A stretch of DNA of 64,000 nucleotides from Janthinobacterium lividum. GTDB lineage: Bacteria > Pseudomonadota > Gammaproteobacteria > Burkholderiales > Burkholderiaceae_D. Of the stretch, positions 18,032 to 27,764 are shown one piece after another. A model generated the notes under the pieces. The model saw only the letters and a program-made list of their open reading frames with translations, searched no databases and had not been told where the DNA came from. The stretch lies in NCBI RefSeq assembly GCF_034424625.1, contig NZ_CP139976.1, positions 5,084,001-5,148,000 on the forward strand. Direction: 5' to 3'. Position 1 is the first letter of the stretch. Each line of letters begins with the position of its first letter. Position numbers and translations under genes: made by a program.

Positions 18032-18585
18032 CCTATGTAAGCCCTTGGATGAAATTGTCCGTGCATTTTGACGCAGATCAGATCACCAATCAACTCGACT
18101 ACAGCTTCACCTCGTGCGATGGTACGGCCGATCCACGTCACGGCCCCTACATGGGCGGCGTGCACTTCCAGAAAGGCCAGCATGTCTATCTCGACGTCAC
18201 CTGCTGCGGCTCCAAGGAAAGCGGCTTCACCTCGTTCCAGATCGTCGACTGCTGCATCATCAGCGTGCCGCAGCTGACACAGATCGGCCCGAAAGTAGCA
18301 ACCATCTACTCGCCGCCTTCGCCCTTCCTGCAAGCCGTAGGCGCCACTTATAGCTTGCCGCTGGACTTCGAAATCCAGCAAATACTGGGCGAACCGGAAC
18401 TGCCGGCCCTGCACCGCATCCGCCAGGAATGGAAGCACAATCTGGATGTGGGATATGCAAGCGGCCGCTGGGAATTGTCTTTCGTCATGACAGTGCGCAT
18501 CATGCGCGGCGAAGGCGTTCAACCAGAGCTACGCGTTTTTTCCTTTGACCCGGAAAGCTCAGTTGGCGGCAATACCGACTGGTAA
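18028..18585 (+). CDS. Unknown protein coupled to the Ser/Thr kinase
   Basis: This 185-residue protein starts inside the kinase stop codon (ATGA overlap), so the two are very likely made together. There is no signal peptide and no membrane segment. The first half is rich in Cys (TCCGSK, DCCIIS), Gly and beta-prone segments (VHFDADQ, MGGVHFQKGQHVYLDV), and the second half has a charged helix around residues 125-150 (LPALHRIRQEW). I do not recognise a family. The coupling suggests a substrate, a regulator or a binding partner of the kinase (inference). Confidence 0.8.
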   Translation: MTYVSPWMKLSVHFDADQITNQLDYSFTSCDGTADPRHGPYMGGVHFQKGQHVYLDVTCCGSKESGFTSFQIVDCCIISVPQLTQIGPKVATIYSPPSPFLQAVGATYSLPLDFEIQQILGEPELPALHRIRQEWKHNLDVGYASGRWELSFVMTVRIMRGEGVQPELRVFSFDPESSVGGNTDW

Positions 18586-18593
18586 AACTCCTT

Positions 18594-18621
18594 GTCCCGC
18601 CATATGCCAGCATGGCGGGAC
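18594..18621 (+). repeat. Inverted repeat after the kinase operon
   Basis: A perfect 10-bp stem (GTCCCGCCAT/ATGGCGGGAC) has an 8-nt loop just after the stop codon. No T-run follows. It is probably an mRNA 3'-end hairpin or a weak terminator. Confidence 0.55.
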
Positions 18622-18936
18622 CCACCAGCCAAAACCGCATCGGTAAACACAGGCTACCTACAGGCACTCACCGGGGCCAGGGTCAGTTCTGCCATCCAGA
18701 CACGATCCGTGTCGTCACGCTCTCCGTTGAGCACAGCATAGTCAACTCCCAAGCCCCCCACACCGGCGCGGCTTTTTCACATCCGCACGCAATACGCCGC
18801 CCCGCCCGCCGAAAGCGGTAAAATGACGGCCTTGAAGCCAAGCTCCGCCCCCTGGCGCGGCCTTGAATGCACACAGCACCACACACAGCCCGGCAGGCAC
18901 GCATTTTCCGGCCGCCGGACCAACGACAAAGAACAC

Positions 18937-21639
18937 ATGACCACCGTCCCAAAAGAAATCAACGCCGCCGCGGCAAAGAAAAATTCGGCTGAAAAGCTTA
19001 CTCCAATGATGCAGCAATATCTGGGCATCAAGGAAAACCACCCGACGATGTTGGTTTTCTACCGCATGGGCGATTTCTACGAGCTGTTTTTCGAGGATGC
19101 GGAGAAAGCGTCGCGCCTGCTGGGCATTACCCTGACGGCGCGCGGCGTGGCCAGTGGCAACCCCATCAAGATGTGCGGCGTGCCGTTTCATTCGCTGGAC
19201 GGCTACCTGGCCAAGCTGGTCAAGCTGGGCGAGTCGGTGGCCATTTGCGAGCAGATCGGCGACCCGGCCACCAGCAAGGGTCCCGTCGAACGCAAGGTCA
19301 TGCGCGTCGTCACGCCCGGTACCCTGACGGATGCGGACTTGCTGCCAGAGAAGGCCGAGCGCCCGCTGCTGGCCATGTGCAGCATCACGCAGCGCAAGAC
19401 GGTCACCACTGGCCTGGCCTGGCTGTCGCTGGCGAGCGGCGCTTTGAAGTTGATGGAGTTTTCCGGCGACAGCAGCACCGTGGCCGTGCGATTGCAGCAG
19501 GAACTGGAACGCATCGTGCCGGCCGAAATCTTGAGCGGCGACAACGGCAACCTGTTCGACGACTACGCGGGCACGCACATCAACCGCGTGCCGGACTGGC
19601 ATTTCGACGTGGTGGGCGGCCACAAGGCCCTGCTCGACCAGCTGGGCGTGGCGACACTGACGGGCTTTGGCGCCGATGGCCTCGGCGCCGCATTTGGCGC
19701 GGCCGGCGCGCTGCTGCGCTATGCGCAGTCGACGCAGGGACGCGGCTTGCAGCACGTGCGCTCCCTGACGACGGAAACGGAAAGCGAATTCATCGGACTG
19801 GACGCGGCCACGCGCCGCAACCTGGAACTGACGGAAACCATCCGCGGCCAGGAATCGCCGACCTTGTTCTCGCTGCTCGACCATTGCCGCACGGCCATGG
19901 GTTCGCGCATGCTACGCCACTGGTTGCACCATGCGCGGCGCGACCAGAACGTGGCCCGCGCGCGCCATGAAGCCATCGCCGCACTGGCGCAAAGCGAAGC
20001 GGCCGGTCCGCTCGCTGCCACCCTGGCGCAAGTACCCGATATCGAACGCATCACCACGCGCATCGCGCTGCTGTCGGCGCGTCCGCGCGACCTGGCCGCC
20101 CTGCGCGACGGCTTGCTGCAACTGCCGGCCCTGCGCGGCGACGTGGTCCGTTGCTATAGGGGTGAACAATGCGGCCAGGGCGGCGAAACCGGTTTGCTGG
20201 CCGCCATCCATAAGGCCTTGGCCACGCCAACCGCCTGCCTGGACTTGCTGGTGCGCGCCGTGGCGCAGGAGCCGGCCGCGATGGTGCGCGACGGCGGCGT
20301 CTTCGCCACCGGTTTCGACGCCGAACTCGACGAATTGCGCGCACTGTCGGAAAACGCGGGCCAGTTCCTGCTCGACCTGGAAACGCGCGAACGGGCACGC
20401 ACGGGCATCGCCAACCTGCGTGTCGAATACAACAAGGTGCACGGCTTCTACATCGAAGTCACGCATGGCCAGACGGACAAGGTGCCGGACGACTACCGCC
20501 GCCGCCAGACCCTGAAAAACGCCGAGCGCTACATCACGCCGGAGCTCAAGGTGTTCGAAGACAAGGCCCTGTCGGCGCAAGACAAGGCCCTGGTGCGCGA
20601 AAAGCTGCTGTACGACCTGCTGCTGGCAGACCTGGCGCCGCACATTGGGACTTTGCAGACGATTTCGCAAGGCCTGGCCCAGCTCGACACCCTGAATGCG
20701 CTGACGGAACATGCGCAGCAACACAACTGGGCCGCGCCGCAACTGGTCGAGGAACCGTGCATCAACATCGTCGAAGGCCGCCACCCCGTGGTGGAAAAGC
20801 AGATCGAACGCTTCATCGCCAACGATTGCCGCTTCGTCAACGAGCGCCGTTTGCTGCTGATTACCGGTCCGAACATGGGCGGTAAATCGACCTTCATGCG
20901 CCAGGTGGCCCTGATCACCCTGCTGGCCTACGTGGGCAGCTACGTGCCGGCCGCTTCCGCCACCATCGGCCCCATCGACCGCATCTTCACGCGTATCGGT
21001 GCCACCGACGACCTGGCGGGCGGACGCTCGACCTTCATGGTGGAAATGACGGAATCGGCGGCGATTTTGAACGGCGCCACCGAGCACTCGCTGGTGCTGA
21101 TGGATGAAGTGGGCCGCGGCACCTCGACCTTCGACGGCCTGGCCCTGGCCTGGGCCATCGCGCGCCATCTGATCGATACGAGCCGCAGCTTCACCCTGTT
21201 CGCGACGCATTACTTTGAGCTGACGCAACTGCCGGACAGCCACCCGAGCGCCGCCAACGTGCATCTGTCTGCCGTCGAGCACAAGGACAGCATCGTCTTC
21301 CTGCACGCCGTGCAAGCCGGTCCCGCCTCGCAAAGCTATGGCTTGCAGGTGGCGCAACTGGCTGGCGTGCCGCAGCCCGTGATCAAGGCGGCGCGCAAGC
21401 ACCTGGCGCGCCTGGAAGCGCAGGCGCTCGACGCCACGCCGCAGCGCGACCTGTTCGCCGCACCGGCAGCCGATCCGTATGCACAGGAGGAAGAAGAGGA
21501 AGCGGCGGCGCCGCTGGCGGCGCTGAACGCGGCGCAACAAGCCTTGCTCGATGCCATCGCTGACCTCGATCCCGATGCGCTCACGCCGCGCGACGCGCTG
21601 GAACAGCTGTACCAGCTGAAACGGCTGGCCGCCGCATGA
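18937..21639 (+). CDS. mutS: DNA mismatch repair protein MutS
   Basis: This is a full-length MutS of 900 residues. It recognises base-base mismatches and small loops and recruits MutL. The mismatch-reading Phe-X-Glu motif is in MGDFYELFF near the N-terminus. The ATPase has Walker [10 protein letters not shown] at 644-652, then [10 protein letters not shown], the Walker B region ([15 protein letters not shown]) and the terminal FATHYFELT. The ATG at 18937 (MTTVPKEIN) is chosen because it fits family length. The frame is open to 18823 but that extension is low-complexity and unlike MutS, and no strong ribosome site marks either start. The last four bases overlap the next gene. Confidence 0.97.
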   Translation: MTTVPKEINAAAAKKNSAEKLTPMMQQYLGIKENHPTMLVFYRMGDFYELFFEDAEKASRLLGITLTARGVASGNPIKMCGVPFHSLDGYLAKLVKLGESVAICEQIGDPATSKGPVERKVMRVVTPGTLTDADLLPEKAERPLLAMCSITQRKTVTTGLAWLSLASGALKLMEFSGDSSTVAVRLQQELERIVPAEILSGDNGNLFDDYAGTHINRVPDWHFDVVGGHKALLDQLGVATLTGFGADGLGAAFGAAGALLRYAQSTQGRGLQHVRSLTTETESEFIGLDAATRRNLELTETIRGQESPTLFSLLDHCRTAMGSRMLRHWLHHARRDQNVARARHEAIAALAQSEAAGPLAATLAQVPDIERITTRIALLSARPRDLAALRDGLLQLPALRGDVVRCYRGEQCGQGGETGLLAAIHKALATPTACLDLLVRAVAQEPAAMVRDGGVFATGFDAELDELRALSENAGQFLLDLETRERARTGIANLRVEYNKVHGFYIEVTHGQTDKVPDDYRRRQTLKNAERYITPELKVFEDKALSAQDKALVREKLLYDLLLADLAPHIGTLQTISQGLAQLDTLNALTEHAQQHNWAAPQLVEEPCINIVEGRHPVVEKQIERFIANDCRFVNERRLLLITGPNMGGKSTFMRQVALITLLAYVGSYVPAASATIGPIDRIFTRIGATDDLAGGRSTFMVEMTESAAILNGATEHSLVLMDEVGRGTSTFDGLALAWAIARHLIDTSRSFTLFATHYFELTQLPDSHPSAANVHLSAVEHKDSIVFLHAVQAGPASQSYGLQVAQLAGVPQPVIKAARKHLARLEAQALDATPQRDLFAAPAADPYAQEEEEEAAAPLAALNAAQQALLDAIADLDPDALTPRDALEQLYQLKRLAAA

Positions 21640-22673
21640 CCTGCCGGCGCAGCTCGATACGCCTGCTGGCCGCCGGCTTGCTGGCTGCCAGCCTGCCATG
21701 GCAAGCGGCGCTGGCCGCCCCGGGCGACCAGGCCGGCTTCGAGTTTGCCGTACTGGGCCATTCCTTCAACGCGGGGCCGGACGACGGCCCCCTGAAAAAA
21801 GCCATCGCCGACACCAGCGCCTTCAATGCCTCGTTCGTCGTGGCCACCGGCATCAAGGCCGCCAGCGAATCGTGCAGCGACAAGCTGTATGGCCAGCGCA
21901 AGGATTTGCTGGACGCCAGCGGACCGCCGCTGATCGTCTCGCTGTCGGCCAGCGACTGGGCCAACTGCCGCAATTCGCGCGGCAGGGTCAACGCCATCGA
22001 ACGCCTGAACCGCCTGCGCGACGTGTATTTTGCCGATGATCAGAGCCTGGGCCAGCGCAAGCTGACCCTGTCGCGGCTGTCATCGACGGCGAAGTTCCGC
22101 AGCTATGCGGAAAACGCCCACTGGGAATACGGCGGCGTGCTGTTTGCTACCGTCAACCTGCCCGCGAACAACAACCATTTCTTGCCAGAAGCGGGACGCA
22201 ACAGCGAATTCGAAGACCGCCTGGTCGCCAACCGCTCCTGGCTGCAGCGCCTGTTCGCCATGGCGCAGCGCAAGCAGCTCGACGGCATCGTGCTGTTTTC
22301 CGATGGCGACGCGGGCGTGCTCGATGAAGACGACAATTCGCTGCTGCCCAGCTTTAGTTCGAAACAGGACGGCTTTGCCGGACCGCGCAAGCAGATCCGC
22401 ACACTGGCGAAGAAATTCAGCGGCAAGGTGTTATTGGTCGATACGCAGCGCGATGGCGACACGGATGGCAAGGAGGGGAAAACCAAAAAAGCCGCAGCCA
22501 AAACAGGCGGGCCGAAGATCAGCTGGAAAGGCAACCTGGGCCACGTCAGCATCAACAACGACTGGGCCGCCATCGCCGTACGGCCAGGCAAGACGCCATT
22601 CTTTGAGGTGCGTCAACGCGCCGTCAGGCCATCGGCGCAAGCCAGGGCCAGGGCATCGACCGTGCGCCGTTAG
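21636..22673 (+). CDS. Secreted protein of unknown function, metallophosphoesterase-like pattern
   Basis: The 345-residue protein starts in the mutS stop codon (ATGA). A signal peptide is clear ([24 protein letters not shown], cleaved near A28). The mature part has the strand/loop rhythm of calcineurin-like phosphoesterases ([41 protein letters not shown]), but the usual metal ligands in the GD and GNH motifs are not evident. It may be a degenerate or non-enzymatic member (inference, weak). The C-terminal third is Lys/Arg-rich. Linkage to mutS looks positional rather than functional. Followed by a terminator. Confidence 0.8.
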   Translation: MTCRRSSIRLLAAGLLAASLPWQAALAAPGDQAGFEFAVLGHSFNAGPDDGPLKKAIADTSAFNASFVVATGIKAASESCSDKLYGQRKDLLDASGPPLIVSLSASDWANCRNSRGRVNAIERLNRLRDVYFADDQSLGQRKLTLSRLSSTAKFRSYAENAHWEYGGVLFATVNLPANNNHFLPEAGRNSEFEDRLVANRSWLQRLFAMAQRKQLDGIVLFSDGDAGVLDEDDNSLLPSFSSKQDGFAGPRKQIRTLAKKFSGKVLLVDTQRDGDTDGKEGKTKKAAAKTGGPKISWKGNLGHVSINNDWAAIAVRPGKTPFFEVRQRAVRPSAQARARASTVRR

Positions 22674-22683
22674 CGCATAAGCA

Positions 22684-22714
22684 AACAGGCCGGCATATAG
22701 CCGGCCTGTTTTCA
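22684..22714 (+). terminator. Rho-independent terminator after the secreted-protein gene
   Basis: The 11-bp perfect stem AACAGGCCGGC/GCCGGCCTGTT with ATATA loop is followed by TTTTC. Confidence 0.85.
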
Positions 22715-22745
22715 TTCAAGCAGCGTCACGCCCAACAGACGTCAC

Positions 22746-22864
22746 GACGCCTGACAAAACCGTAGCGAGCAGTTGCGCGGCGTGGCCGAGAAGCGCAACC
22801 GTACTAGAGTACGGTGAGCATCGCCGGCCGCGCCCCGCTGCGCGCAGCAGGTTTGGTCAGGTGT
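22746..22864. repeat. Intergenic palindromic repeat, copy A
   Basis: This element of about 119 bp has terminal inverted repeats (ACGCCTGACAAAACC and a matching end GGTTTGGTCAGGTGTT). Internal conserved blocks GGCCGAGAAGCGCAACC and GTGAGCATCGCCGGCC flank a central hairpin, CCGTACT AG AGTACGG (22799-22814). It lies between convergent genes and runs right up to the slyD stop codon. The same family recurs at 25291, 29110, 30879 and 43090. Confidence 0.85.
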
Positions 22865-23409
22865 TAATGAATAGGGTGGGTACGGAAGTGATCGCCCTCT
22901 TCGCCTTCATCATCTTCATCGCCATGGTCATGGCCGTGTGCGCCATGCACGTGGCCATGGGCGATTTCTTCGTCGGTGGCTGCGCGCACGTCAGCGACGG
23001 TCAGCGAGAAGCGCAGCGCGATGCCGGCCAGTGGATGATTACCGTCCAGCACGACCTTGTCGTCGGCGATATCGGTGACCGTGAAGATCATCGCTTCTTC
23101 GTCCGGCGAATCGCTTTCCGGCATGCCTTCGAACTGCATGCCCACTTCCAGCGGCTCAGGCAGGCGATTGCGCGGCTCGACCTTCACCAGGGCTGGATCG
23201 TATTCACCGAAAGCATCATCCGGTTCGATCTGGATCGTGTTGGAATAGCCAACTTCCTTGCCGTCGAGCTCTTCTTCGATCTTAGGCAGGGTGTTTTCAT
23301 AATCACCGTGCAGGTAGACCATAGGCTGACGGCCGTCTTCGATCAGATTGTCTTGCGCGTCTGACAGTTTGTAGTTGACAGTCACGACCGTATTTTTGGC
23401 AATCTTCAT
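22864..23409 (-). CDS. slyD: FKBP-type peptidyl-prolyl cis-trans isomerase SlyD
   Basis: The 181-residue cytoplasmic folding helper starts MKIAKNTVVTVNYKL and matches SlyD in order: an FKBP core split by an IF chaperone flap, then a His/Asp/Glu-rich tail (HGHVHGAHGHDHGDEDD). SlyD tails bind nickel and other divalent metals and hand Ni to hydrogenase or urease assembly; the FKBP part isomerises Xaa-Pro bonds. The start at 23409 is set by AAAGGAAG a few bases upstream, and an in-frame extension of 10 codons is rejected. It is divergent from roxA. Confidence 0.95.
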   Translation of the reverse strand: MKIAKNTVVTVNYKLSDAQDNLIEDGRQPMVYLHGDYENTLPKIEEELDGKEVGYSNTIQIEPDDAFGEYDPALVKVEPRNRLPEPLEVGMQFEGMPESDSPDEEAMIFTVTDIADDKVVLDGNHPLAGIALRFSLTVADVRAATDEEIAHGHVHGAHGHDHGDEDDEGEEGDHFRTHPIH

Positions 23410-23490
23410 TATGCTTCCTTTCATTGTATAAGCTGGCAAATTATACCTTCACGCCGCCAACGGCAGGCGCATTCCTGCATTTCCGGTTGT

Positions 23491-23496
23491 TATAAT
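23491..23496 (+). promoter_or_regulatory. -10 hexamer TATAAT six bases before the roxA start codon
   Basis: A perfect TATAAT ends seven bases before the ATG at 23503. Transcription from it would begin at or next to the A of the ATG, giving a leaderless mRNA. No Shine-Dalgarno sequence lies between, and the -35 region is weak. Confidence 0.45.
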
Positions 23497-23502
23497 GGGC
23501 GC

Positions 23503-24624
23503 ATGAAAAAATTAACTCTCCTCGGCGATATCACGCCGGCGCAATTCCTGCGCGACTACTGGCATAAAAAACCCTTGTTGATCCGTCAAGCCGTGCCTGG
23601 TTTCAAGGCACTGTTCGATTTCAAGGCCCTGGCCGAGCTGGCTACCCTGGACCACGTCGAATCGCGCCTGGTCAGCCATGCGGATGGCCACTGGAACATG
23701 CAGCAAGGTCCATTGACCAGCCTGCCCTCGCTGAAACAGAAGGAATGGACCTTGCTGGTACAGGGCGCCAACTTGCACAGCGCCAAGGCTGACGCCCTGC
23801 TGCGCCAGTTCCGTTTCCTGCCGGACGCGCGCCTGGACGATCTAATGGTCAGCTTCGCCACCGATGGCGGCGGCGTGGGCCCGCATTTCGATTCGTATGA
23901 CGTGTTCCTGCTGCAAGGCCAGGGCAAGCGCCACTGGCGCATCGGCGCGCAGAAAGACCTGAGCCTGATCGACGGCTTGCCGCTGAAAATCCTCAGCAAC
24001 TTCACGCCCGACGAAGAATTCACGCTGGAACCGGGCGACATGCTGTACCTGCCGCCCCACTACGCGCACGACGGCGTGGCCATCGGCGACTGCCAGACGT
24101 ATTCGATCGGCTTCCGCTCGCCATCGTTCCAGGAACTGGGCGAAGCCTTCCTGCAATTCATGGCCGACTCGATCGACTTGCCGGGCATCTATAGCGATCC
24201 GGACCTGAAGGCGTCGGGCAAGCCGGCGGAAATCCCCCGTGAAATGCTCAGCACCATCACGGAAGAAATGAACAAGGTGCGCTTCACGGAAGAAGATGTG
24301 ACCATTTTCCTCGGTGAACACCTGTCGGAACCGAAGCACAATGTGTTTTTCACGCCGCTGTCCAAGCCGCTGACGGTGGGCCGCTTCGCGGACGCCGCAC
24401 AGAAAAAGGGTGTCGTGTTGTCGCGCAAGACGCTGATGCTGTATCGTGGCAAGAATGTCTTCATCAATGGCGAATCGTTTGCCATTGGCAAGGCCGATAA
24501 AACGGCCCTGGAAACCCTGGCCAACGAACGCGCCCTCGATGGCACAGCCGTAGCCCAGGCTTCCGATGACGTGATGGATGCCTTATATACCTGGTATCAG
24601 GATGGCTGGATCGAACTGGCTTGA
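23503..24624 (+). CDS. roxA: Ribosomal protein uL16 arginine hydroxylase (RoxA/YcfD-type JmjC oxygenase)
   Basis: The 373-residue protein is a 2-oxoglutarate/Fe(II)-dependent JmjC oxygenase of the YcfD group, which hydroxylates an arginine of ribosomal protein L16 in E. coli. The Fe ligands are visible as H128-x-D130 (PHFDSYDVF) and H189 (PPHYAHDGV). The N-terminus (FLRDYWHKKPLLIRQ) and the C-terminal winged-helix region are typical of the full-length family. The start is supported by alignment with that N-terminus. It is divergent from slyD; the spacer contains a TATAAT so close to the ATG that the message may be leaderless. Confidence 0.92.
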   Translation: MKKLTLLGDITPAQFLRDYWHKKPLLIRQAVPGFKALFDFKALAELATLDHVESRLVSHADGHWNMQQGPLTSLPSLKQKEWTLLVQGANLHSAKADALLRQFRFLPDARLDDLMVSFATDGGGVGPHFDSYDVFLLQGQGKRHWRIGAQKDLSLIDGLPLKILSNFTPDEEFTLEPGDMLYLPPHYAHDGVAIGDCQTYSIGFRSPSFQELGEAFLQFMADSIDLPGIYSDPDLKASGKPAEIPREMLSTITEEMNKVRFTEEDVTIFLGEHLSEPKHNVFFTPLSKPLTVGRFADAAQKKGVVLSRKTLMLYRGKNVFINGESFAIGKADKTALETLANERALDGTAVAQASDDVMDALYTWYQDGWIELA

Positions 24625-24978
24625 ATGGGTGCAGCGTAGTAAAAGTGGTATTACAGCAGGGGGAATATCGGCATCTGCGCTAGCGCAATAAAACATATTA
24701 TTTTTATATCGTTTTGTCGCGCTTTCGCAAATCGCTTACACTTGCTTGCAATTTGCTTCGGCAAATATTGCGATATCACAAAATAGTTGCGAATTTGCCT
24801 CTTGCTCCTATTGCGACGCACCAAAAATCGCTATAATATTCGGTTAGGAAGTTTCCGTTGTCTGGCAGGCACCACCTGGTACGAAAAGCCTTCGAAGACG
24901 ACCTAACGAGCGATAATTACCGGTAATTATTCATCGCAACAATATTGATTTATTTTTTGAAATAATTAAGGAAAACAA
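24625..24978 (+). promoter_or_regulatory. AT-rich promoter and long leader of the Ala-rich lipoprotein gene
   Basis: This is 354 bp without a gene, clearly more AT-rich than its surroundings. A candidate promoter is TTGCGA (24811-24816) with TATAAT (24832-24837), spacer 15. Transcription from it would leave a leader of about 135 nt containing a GTTAGG/CCTAAC closing stem (about 24842-24906) with an inner CAGG-CACCA-CCTG hairpin. There is also a perfect 18-bp palindrome, ATAATTACCGGTAATTAT, at 24913-24930. The ribosome site AAGGAAAAC precedes the ATG. Confidence 0.5.
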
Positions 24979-25233
24979 ATGAAAAAATCCCTGCTGATCG
25001 CCTCCCTGATGGTTGTTGCTCTGGCTGCTTGCAGCAAAAAAGAAGAAGCTCCTGCACCAGCACCAGTAGTTGAAACCCCAGCACCAGCACCAGCAGTTGA
25101 AGCTGCTCCAGCTGCTGCTGCTGACGCTGCTGCTTCGGCCGCTACCGACGCTGCTGCTGCTGCTTCGGCTGCCGCTTCGGCCGCTACCGACGCTGCTTCG
25201 GCTGCTTCGGCTGCTGCATCGGCTGCTAAGTAA
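24979..25233 (+). CDS. Small Ala/Pro-rich lipoprotein
   Basis: The 84-residue protein has a classic lipoprotein signal with lipobox LAAC (Cys at about 19) followed by SKKEEAPAPAP. The rest is almost only Ala, Pro, Ser, Asp and Thr, with repeats of the AASAATDAA type. It resembles small Ala-rich envelope lipoproteins, some of which form coiled-coil periplasmic spacers (inference). The codons are strongly biased to GCT, unlike the GCC/GCG-rich neighbours, as in highly expressed genes. It is followed by a very strong terminator, supporting an abundant monocistronic mRNA. Confidence 0.88.
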   Translation: MKKSLLIASLMVVALAACSKKEEAPAPAPVVETPAPAPAVEAAPAAAADAAASAATDAAAAASAAASAATDAASAASAAASAAK

Positions 25234-25253
25234 TTTAGCACCCTGCACTAAAG

Positions 25254-25281
25254 AAAGCCGGCCTTCGGGCCGGCTTTTTTA
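25254..25281 (+). terminator. Rho-independent terminator after lipoprotein gene
   Basis: The stem AAAGCCGGCC/GGCCGGCTTT carries a stable TTCG tetraloop and is followed by a T-run. Confidence 0.93.
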
Positions 25282-25290
25282 TTGGGCAAA

Positions 25291-25420
25291 CGCCCAAGCA
25301 AACCTGCTGCGCGCCGCGCTTTGCGGCCTGCGATGCTCACCGGCTCGGCGCCCCCGTACTAAAGTACGGTTACGCTTCTTGGCCACCAATCACTGTCGCT
25401 CGCCACGGTTTTGCTGGGCG
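25291..25420. repeat. Intergenic palindromic repeat, copy B
   Basis: This element of about 130 bp is in the opposite orientation to copy A. The ends are CGCCCAAGCAAACC and GGTTTTGCTGGGCG. The shared GCGATGCTCAC block and central hairpin CCGTACT AA AGTACGG (25354-25369) are present, with about 12 extra bases before the hairpin. It lies between convergent genes. Confidence 0.8.
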
Positions 25421-25443
25421 TCGCAAACACCTATTGCATACCC

Positions 25444-25487
25444 AAAATAAAAAGGCTGACCCGGTTTGCACCGGACCAGCCTTTTTT
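25444..25487. terminator. Bidirectional terminator between lipoprotein gene and bamC
   Basis: Nested stems AAAGGCTG/CAGCCTTT and CCGGT/ACCGG are flanked by A-rich sequence on the left and TTTTTT on the right, so they read as terminators from both strands. It closes bamC on the minus strand. Confidence 0.85.
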
Positions 25488-25527
25488 ATGATGTGTGACA
25501 GCTTTTGATAGCCGCCACTCAGCGAAC

Positions 25528-26721
25528 TTATTTCAACTGGTCGTTCAGCAGACCCAGGATCTTCTCTGCCACTGGCGAGACATCCGGCTGGCCTTCGTTG
25601 CTGAGGATGCTGACCAGGCTGGTCGAGCCATTGCCTGCCTTGACCAGAACGCGGTAGCGCTGCGCGCCCTTGTCCTTGTCGGACGACGAGCCCCAGCTGA
25701 ACAGTTTCGAGAAGAAGCCATCTTTCTTGACGGCATCCGGATCGACGTAACGCACGAAATACGTGCCTTGCGTGCGGTCGCGGTCTTCCACGGTGAAGCC
25801 AACGCGGTCCAGTGCCAGGCCGACGCGGCGCCAGGCGCGGTCGAAACTTTCATCGACTTCGATGGCGCGCGCCGGCGTGGCGGCGTCGCCCACCAGCTTG
25901 GCGTGCTGCGGCTGCACGATGGCGGCATCGACAGCCGTCTTCGCCTGCGCATCGTCGCTGGCCGCGCCCAGGCGCGTCATCAGCTTGGCAAGGAATTGCG
26001 CTTCCAGGCCCGGATCGTTGGGACGCGCGGTCCAGGTGGTGGTTTCCTTGTCGCGGCCCGTGACAACCTCTTCCACGCCACGGTGGCTGATGTAGATCTC
26101 GGTCGAACCATCGGCCAGGCGCTCCACGCGGGTACGGTATTTGTCTTTTTCACCGCTCGAATACAGGCCGTCGAAAGCCTTGCCGATGGTGCTGCGAATA
26201 AAGTCCTGCGGGATCTTGGCGCGGTTTTCGTTCCACTCTGTTTCCATGATGCCAGCCGTCGGCTGGTCGATGGCAATGGTAAAGCCCGAATCTTCCCAGA
26301 ATTGCTTGAGCTGCGGCCACAGCACTTCAGGCGACTGCTTGACGACCAGCCAGCGCTGGTTGCCCGCGCGCTCGACCTTCACGCCGCCTGCCGTGACCGG
26401 CACGACGCCCACCACGCCGTCGGCGCCCACGACGACGGGCGTACCGGCCGTGGCGTTGCGCTGCGCGTTGTAGCCGGAAGCCGTGGCCACGCCATTTTTC
26501 GAATCCGGCAAGGAATAACGGTTGTCCTGCTGCAATTGCGTCAGGTCAGGCGGCACGTCCAGGGTGCCGGCTTTCTTGACCGACTTGTAGTCGACCTTGT
26601 CGCCGCCGACTACCGAACTGATCATGCCACAGCCCGCGAGGCTGGCTGCGACGGCGCCGATGACGATGCCGCGGACGGCGATGGTGGCAGGCGCCGATTT
26701 GGTTTTCTTGCAATTAGTCAT
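25528..26721 (-). CDS. bamC: Outer membrane protein assembly factor BamC
   Basis: The 397-residue lipoprotein has its lipobox LAGC near residue 31 and an N-terminal unstructured stretch that includes DVPPDLTQLQ and DNRYSLP, the segment that in BamC contacts BamD. Two helix-grip domains follow. It is an accessory part of the BAM complex that inserts beta-barrel proteins into the outer membrane. It lies downstream of dapA, the same order as dapA-bamC (nlpB) in E. coli, separated by 80 bp, and is probably co-transcribed. Confidence 0.93.
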   Translation of the reverse strand: MTNCKKTKSAPATIAVRGIVIGAVAASLAGCGMISSVVGGDKVDYKSVKKAGTLDVPPDLTQLQQDNRYSLPDSKNGVATASGYNAQRNATAGTPVVVGADGVVGVVPVTAGGVKVERAGNQRWLVVKQSPEVLWPQLKQFWEDSGFTIAIDQPTAGIMETEWNENRAKIPQDFIRSTIGKAFDGLYSSGEKDKYRTRVERLADGSTEIYISHRGVEEVVTGRDKETTTWTARPNDPGLEAQFLAKLMTRLGAASDDAQAKTAVDAAIVQPQHAKLVGDAATPARAIEVDESFDRAWRRVGLALDRVGFTVEDRDRTQGTYFVRYVDPDAVKKDGFFSKLFSWGSSSDKDKGAQRYRVLVKAGNGSTSLVSILSNEGQPDVSPVAEKILGLLNDQLK

Positions 26722-26801
26722 GTCGTAACTGGATAAGAAGCTAAGTAGCAGCTGGAATCAGGGAAGGTCCGGACTGGTCGAGTCCGGGCTTGAAGTTCGG
26801 C

Positions 26802-27680
26802 TTAAGACAGGATGCCAGCGTCGCGCAAGGCATCGCGCACGGTGGCATGGCAATTCTCAGCCAGCGGCACCAGTGGCAAGCGTATGCCGGCTGGCATCAG
26901 GCCCATTTCGGCCAGCGCCCATTTGACGGGCACCGGATTGGGCTCGACAAACAATTTCTGGTGCAAAGGAAAAACTTTGTTATTGATGGCAATCGCCGTG
27001 GCGCGCTCGCCCGTCATGGCCGCGACGCACATGTCGTGCATGGCGCGCGGCGCGACGTTGGCCGTCACGGAGATATTGCCGTGGCCGCCGCAGAACATCA
27101 GTGCCATGGCGGTCGGATCATCGCCCGAGTACACGGCGAAGTCGGCCGGCACGAGGCGCAGCAGATCGATGCCGCGGCCGATATTGCCGGTCGCATCTTT
27201 CACGCCAACGATATTCGGGATGGCGGACAGGCGCACGATGGTTTCGTTGCTCATGTCGGCAACCGTGCGGCCAGGCACGTTGTACAGGATGACGGGGATG
27301 TCGACGGCTTCGGCGATGGCCTTGAAGTGCTGGTACATGCCTTCCTGGGTAGGACGGTTGTAGTACGGCACCACTTGCAAGACAGCATCGGCGCCCGCTT
27401 CTTTCGCGTAGCGCGTCAGTTTGATGGCCTCGGCCGTGGAGTTGCCTCCGGCGCCGGCGATGATAGGAATGCGTCCCTTGGCATGTTCGACGGTCAACTG
27501 GATCAGTTCGCAGTGTTCTTCCACGCTGACTGTTGCCGATTCGCCCGTCGTGCCAACGATGACGATGCCGTCCGTACCCTCGGCGATATGCCAGTCGATC
27601 AGCTTGCGCAGACCTGGAAAGTCCAGACTGCCGTCTGCGTGCATCGGGGTGACGATTGCTACAATGCTGCCCTTGATCAT
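26802..27680 (-). CDS. dapA: 4-hydroxy-tetrahydrodipicolinate synthase DapA
   Basis: The 292-residue protein condenses pyruvate with aspartate semialdehyde in the lysine/diaminopimelate pathway. The Schiff-base lysine is K161 (VGVKDATG), the catalytic triad residues are in GTTGES (T44, T45) and Y133 (ILYNVPGR), and the length is standard. It is the first gene of the dapA-bamC pair. Confidence 0.97.
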   Translation of the reverse strand: MIKGSIVAIVTPMHADGSLDFPGLRKLIDWHIAEGTDGIVIVGTTGESATVSVEEHCELIQLTVEHAKGRIPIIAGAGGNSTAEAIKLTRYAKEAGADAVLQVVPYYNRPTQEGMYQHFKAIAEAVDIPVILYNVPGRTVADMSNETIVRLSAIPNIVGVKDATGNIGRGIDLLRLVPADFAVYSGDDPTAMALMFCGGHGNISVTANVAPRAMHDMCVAAMTGERATAIAINNKVFPLHQKLFVEPNPVPVKWALAEMGLMPAGIRLPLVPLAENCHATVRDALRDAGILS

Positions 27681-27764
27681 AGTAAGTTTATAGCGCCGAT
27701 AAATAAAACAACGATTGTAGCGGATAGCCCGCGCCTGTGGTGCATTCTGACATAGTATGGCCGC

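Noticed and set aside
24841..24910. GTTAGG/CCTAAC stem considered as a riboswitch
   Set aside because: It does not match any riboswitch class I can recognise; reported only as a structured leader.
24979..25233. Repeated GCTGCTTCGGC units looked like a short tandem repeat array or CRISPR
   Set aside because: They encode the Ala/Ser-rich repeats of the lipoprotein in frame; there are no spacers.
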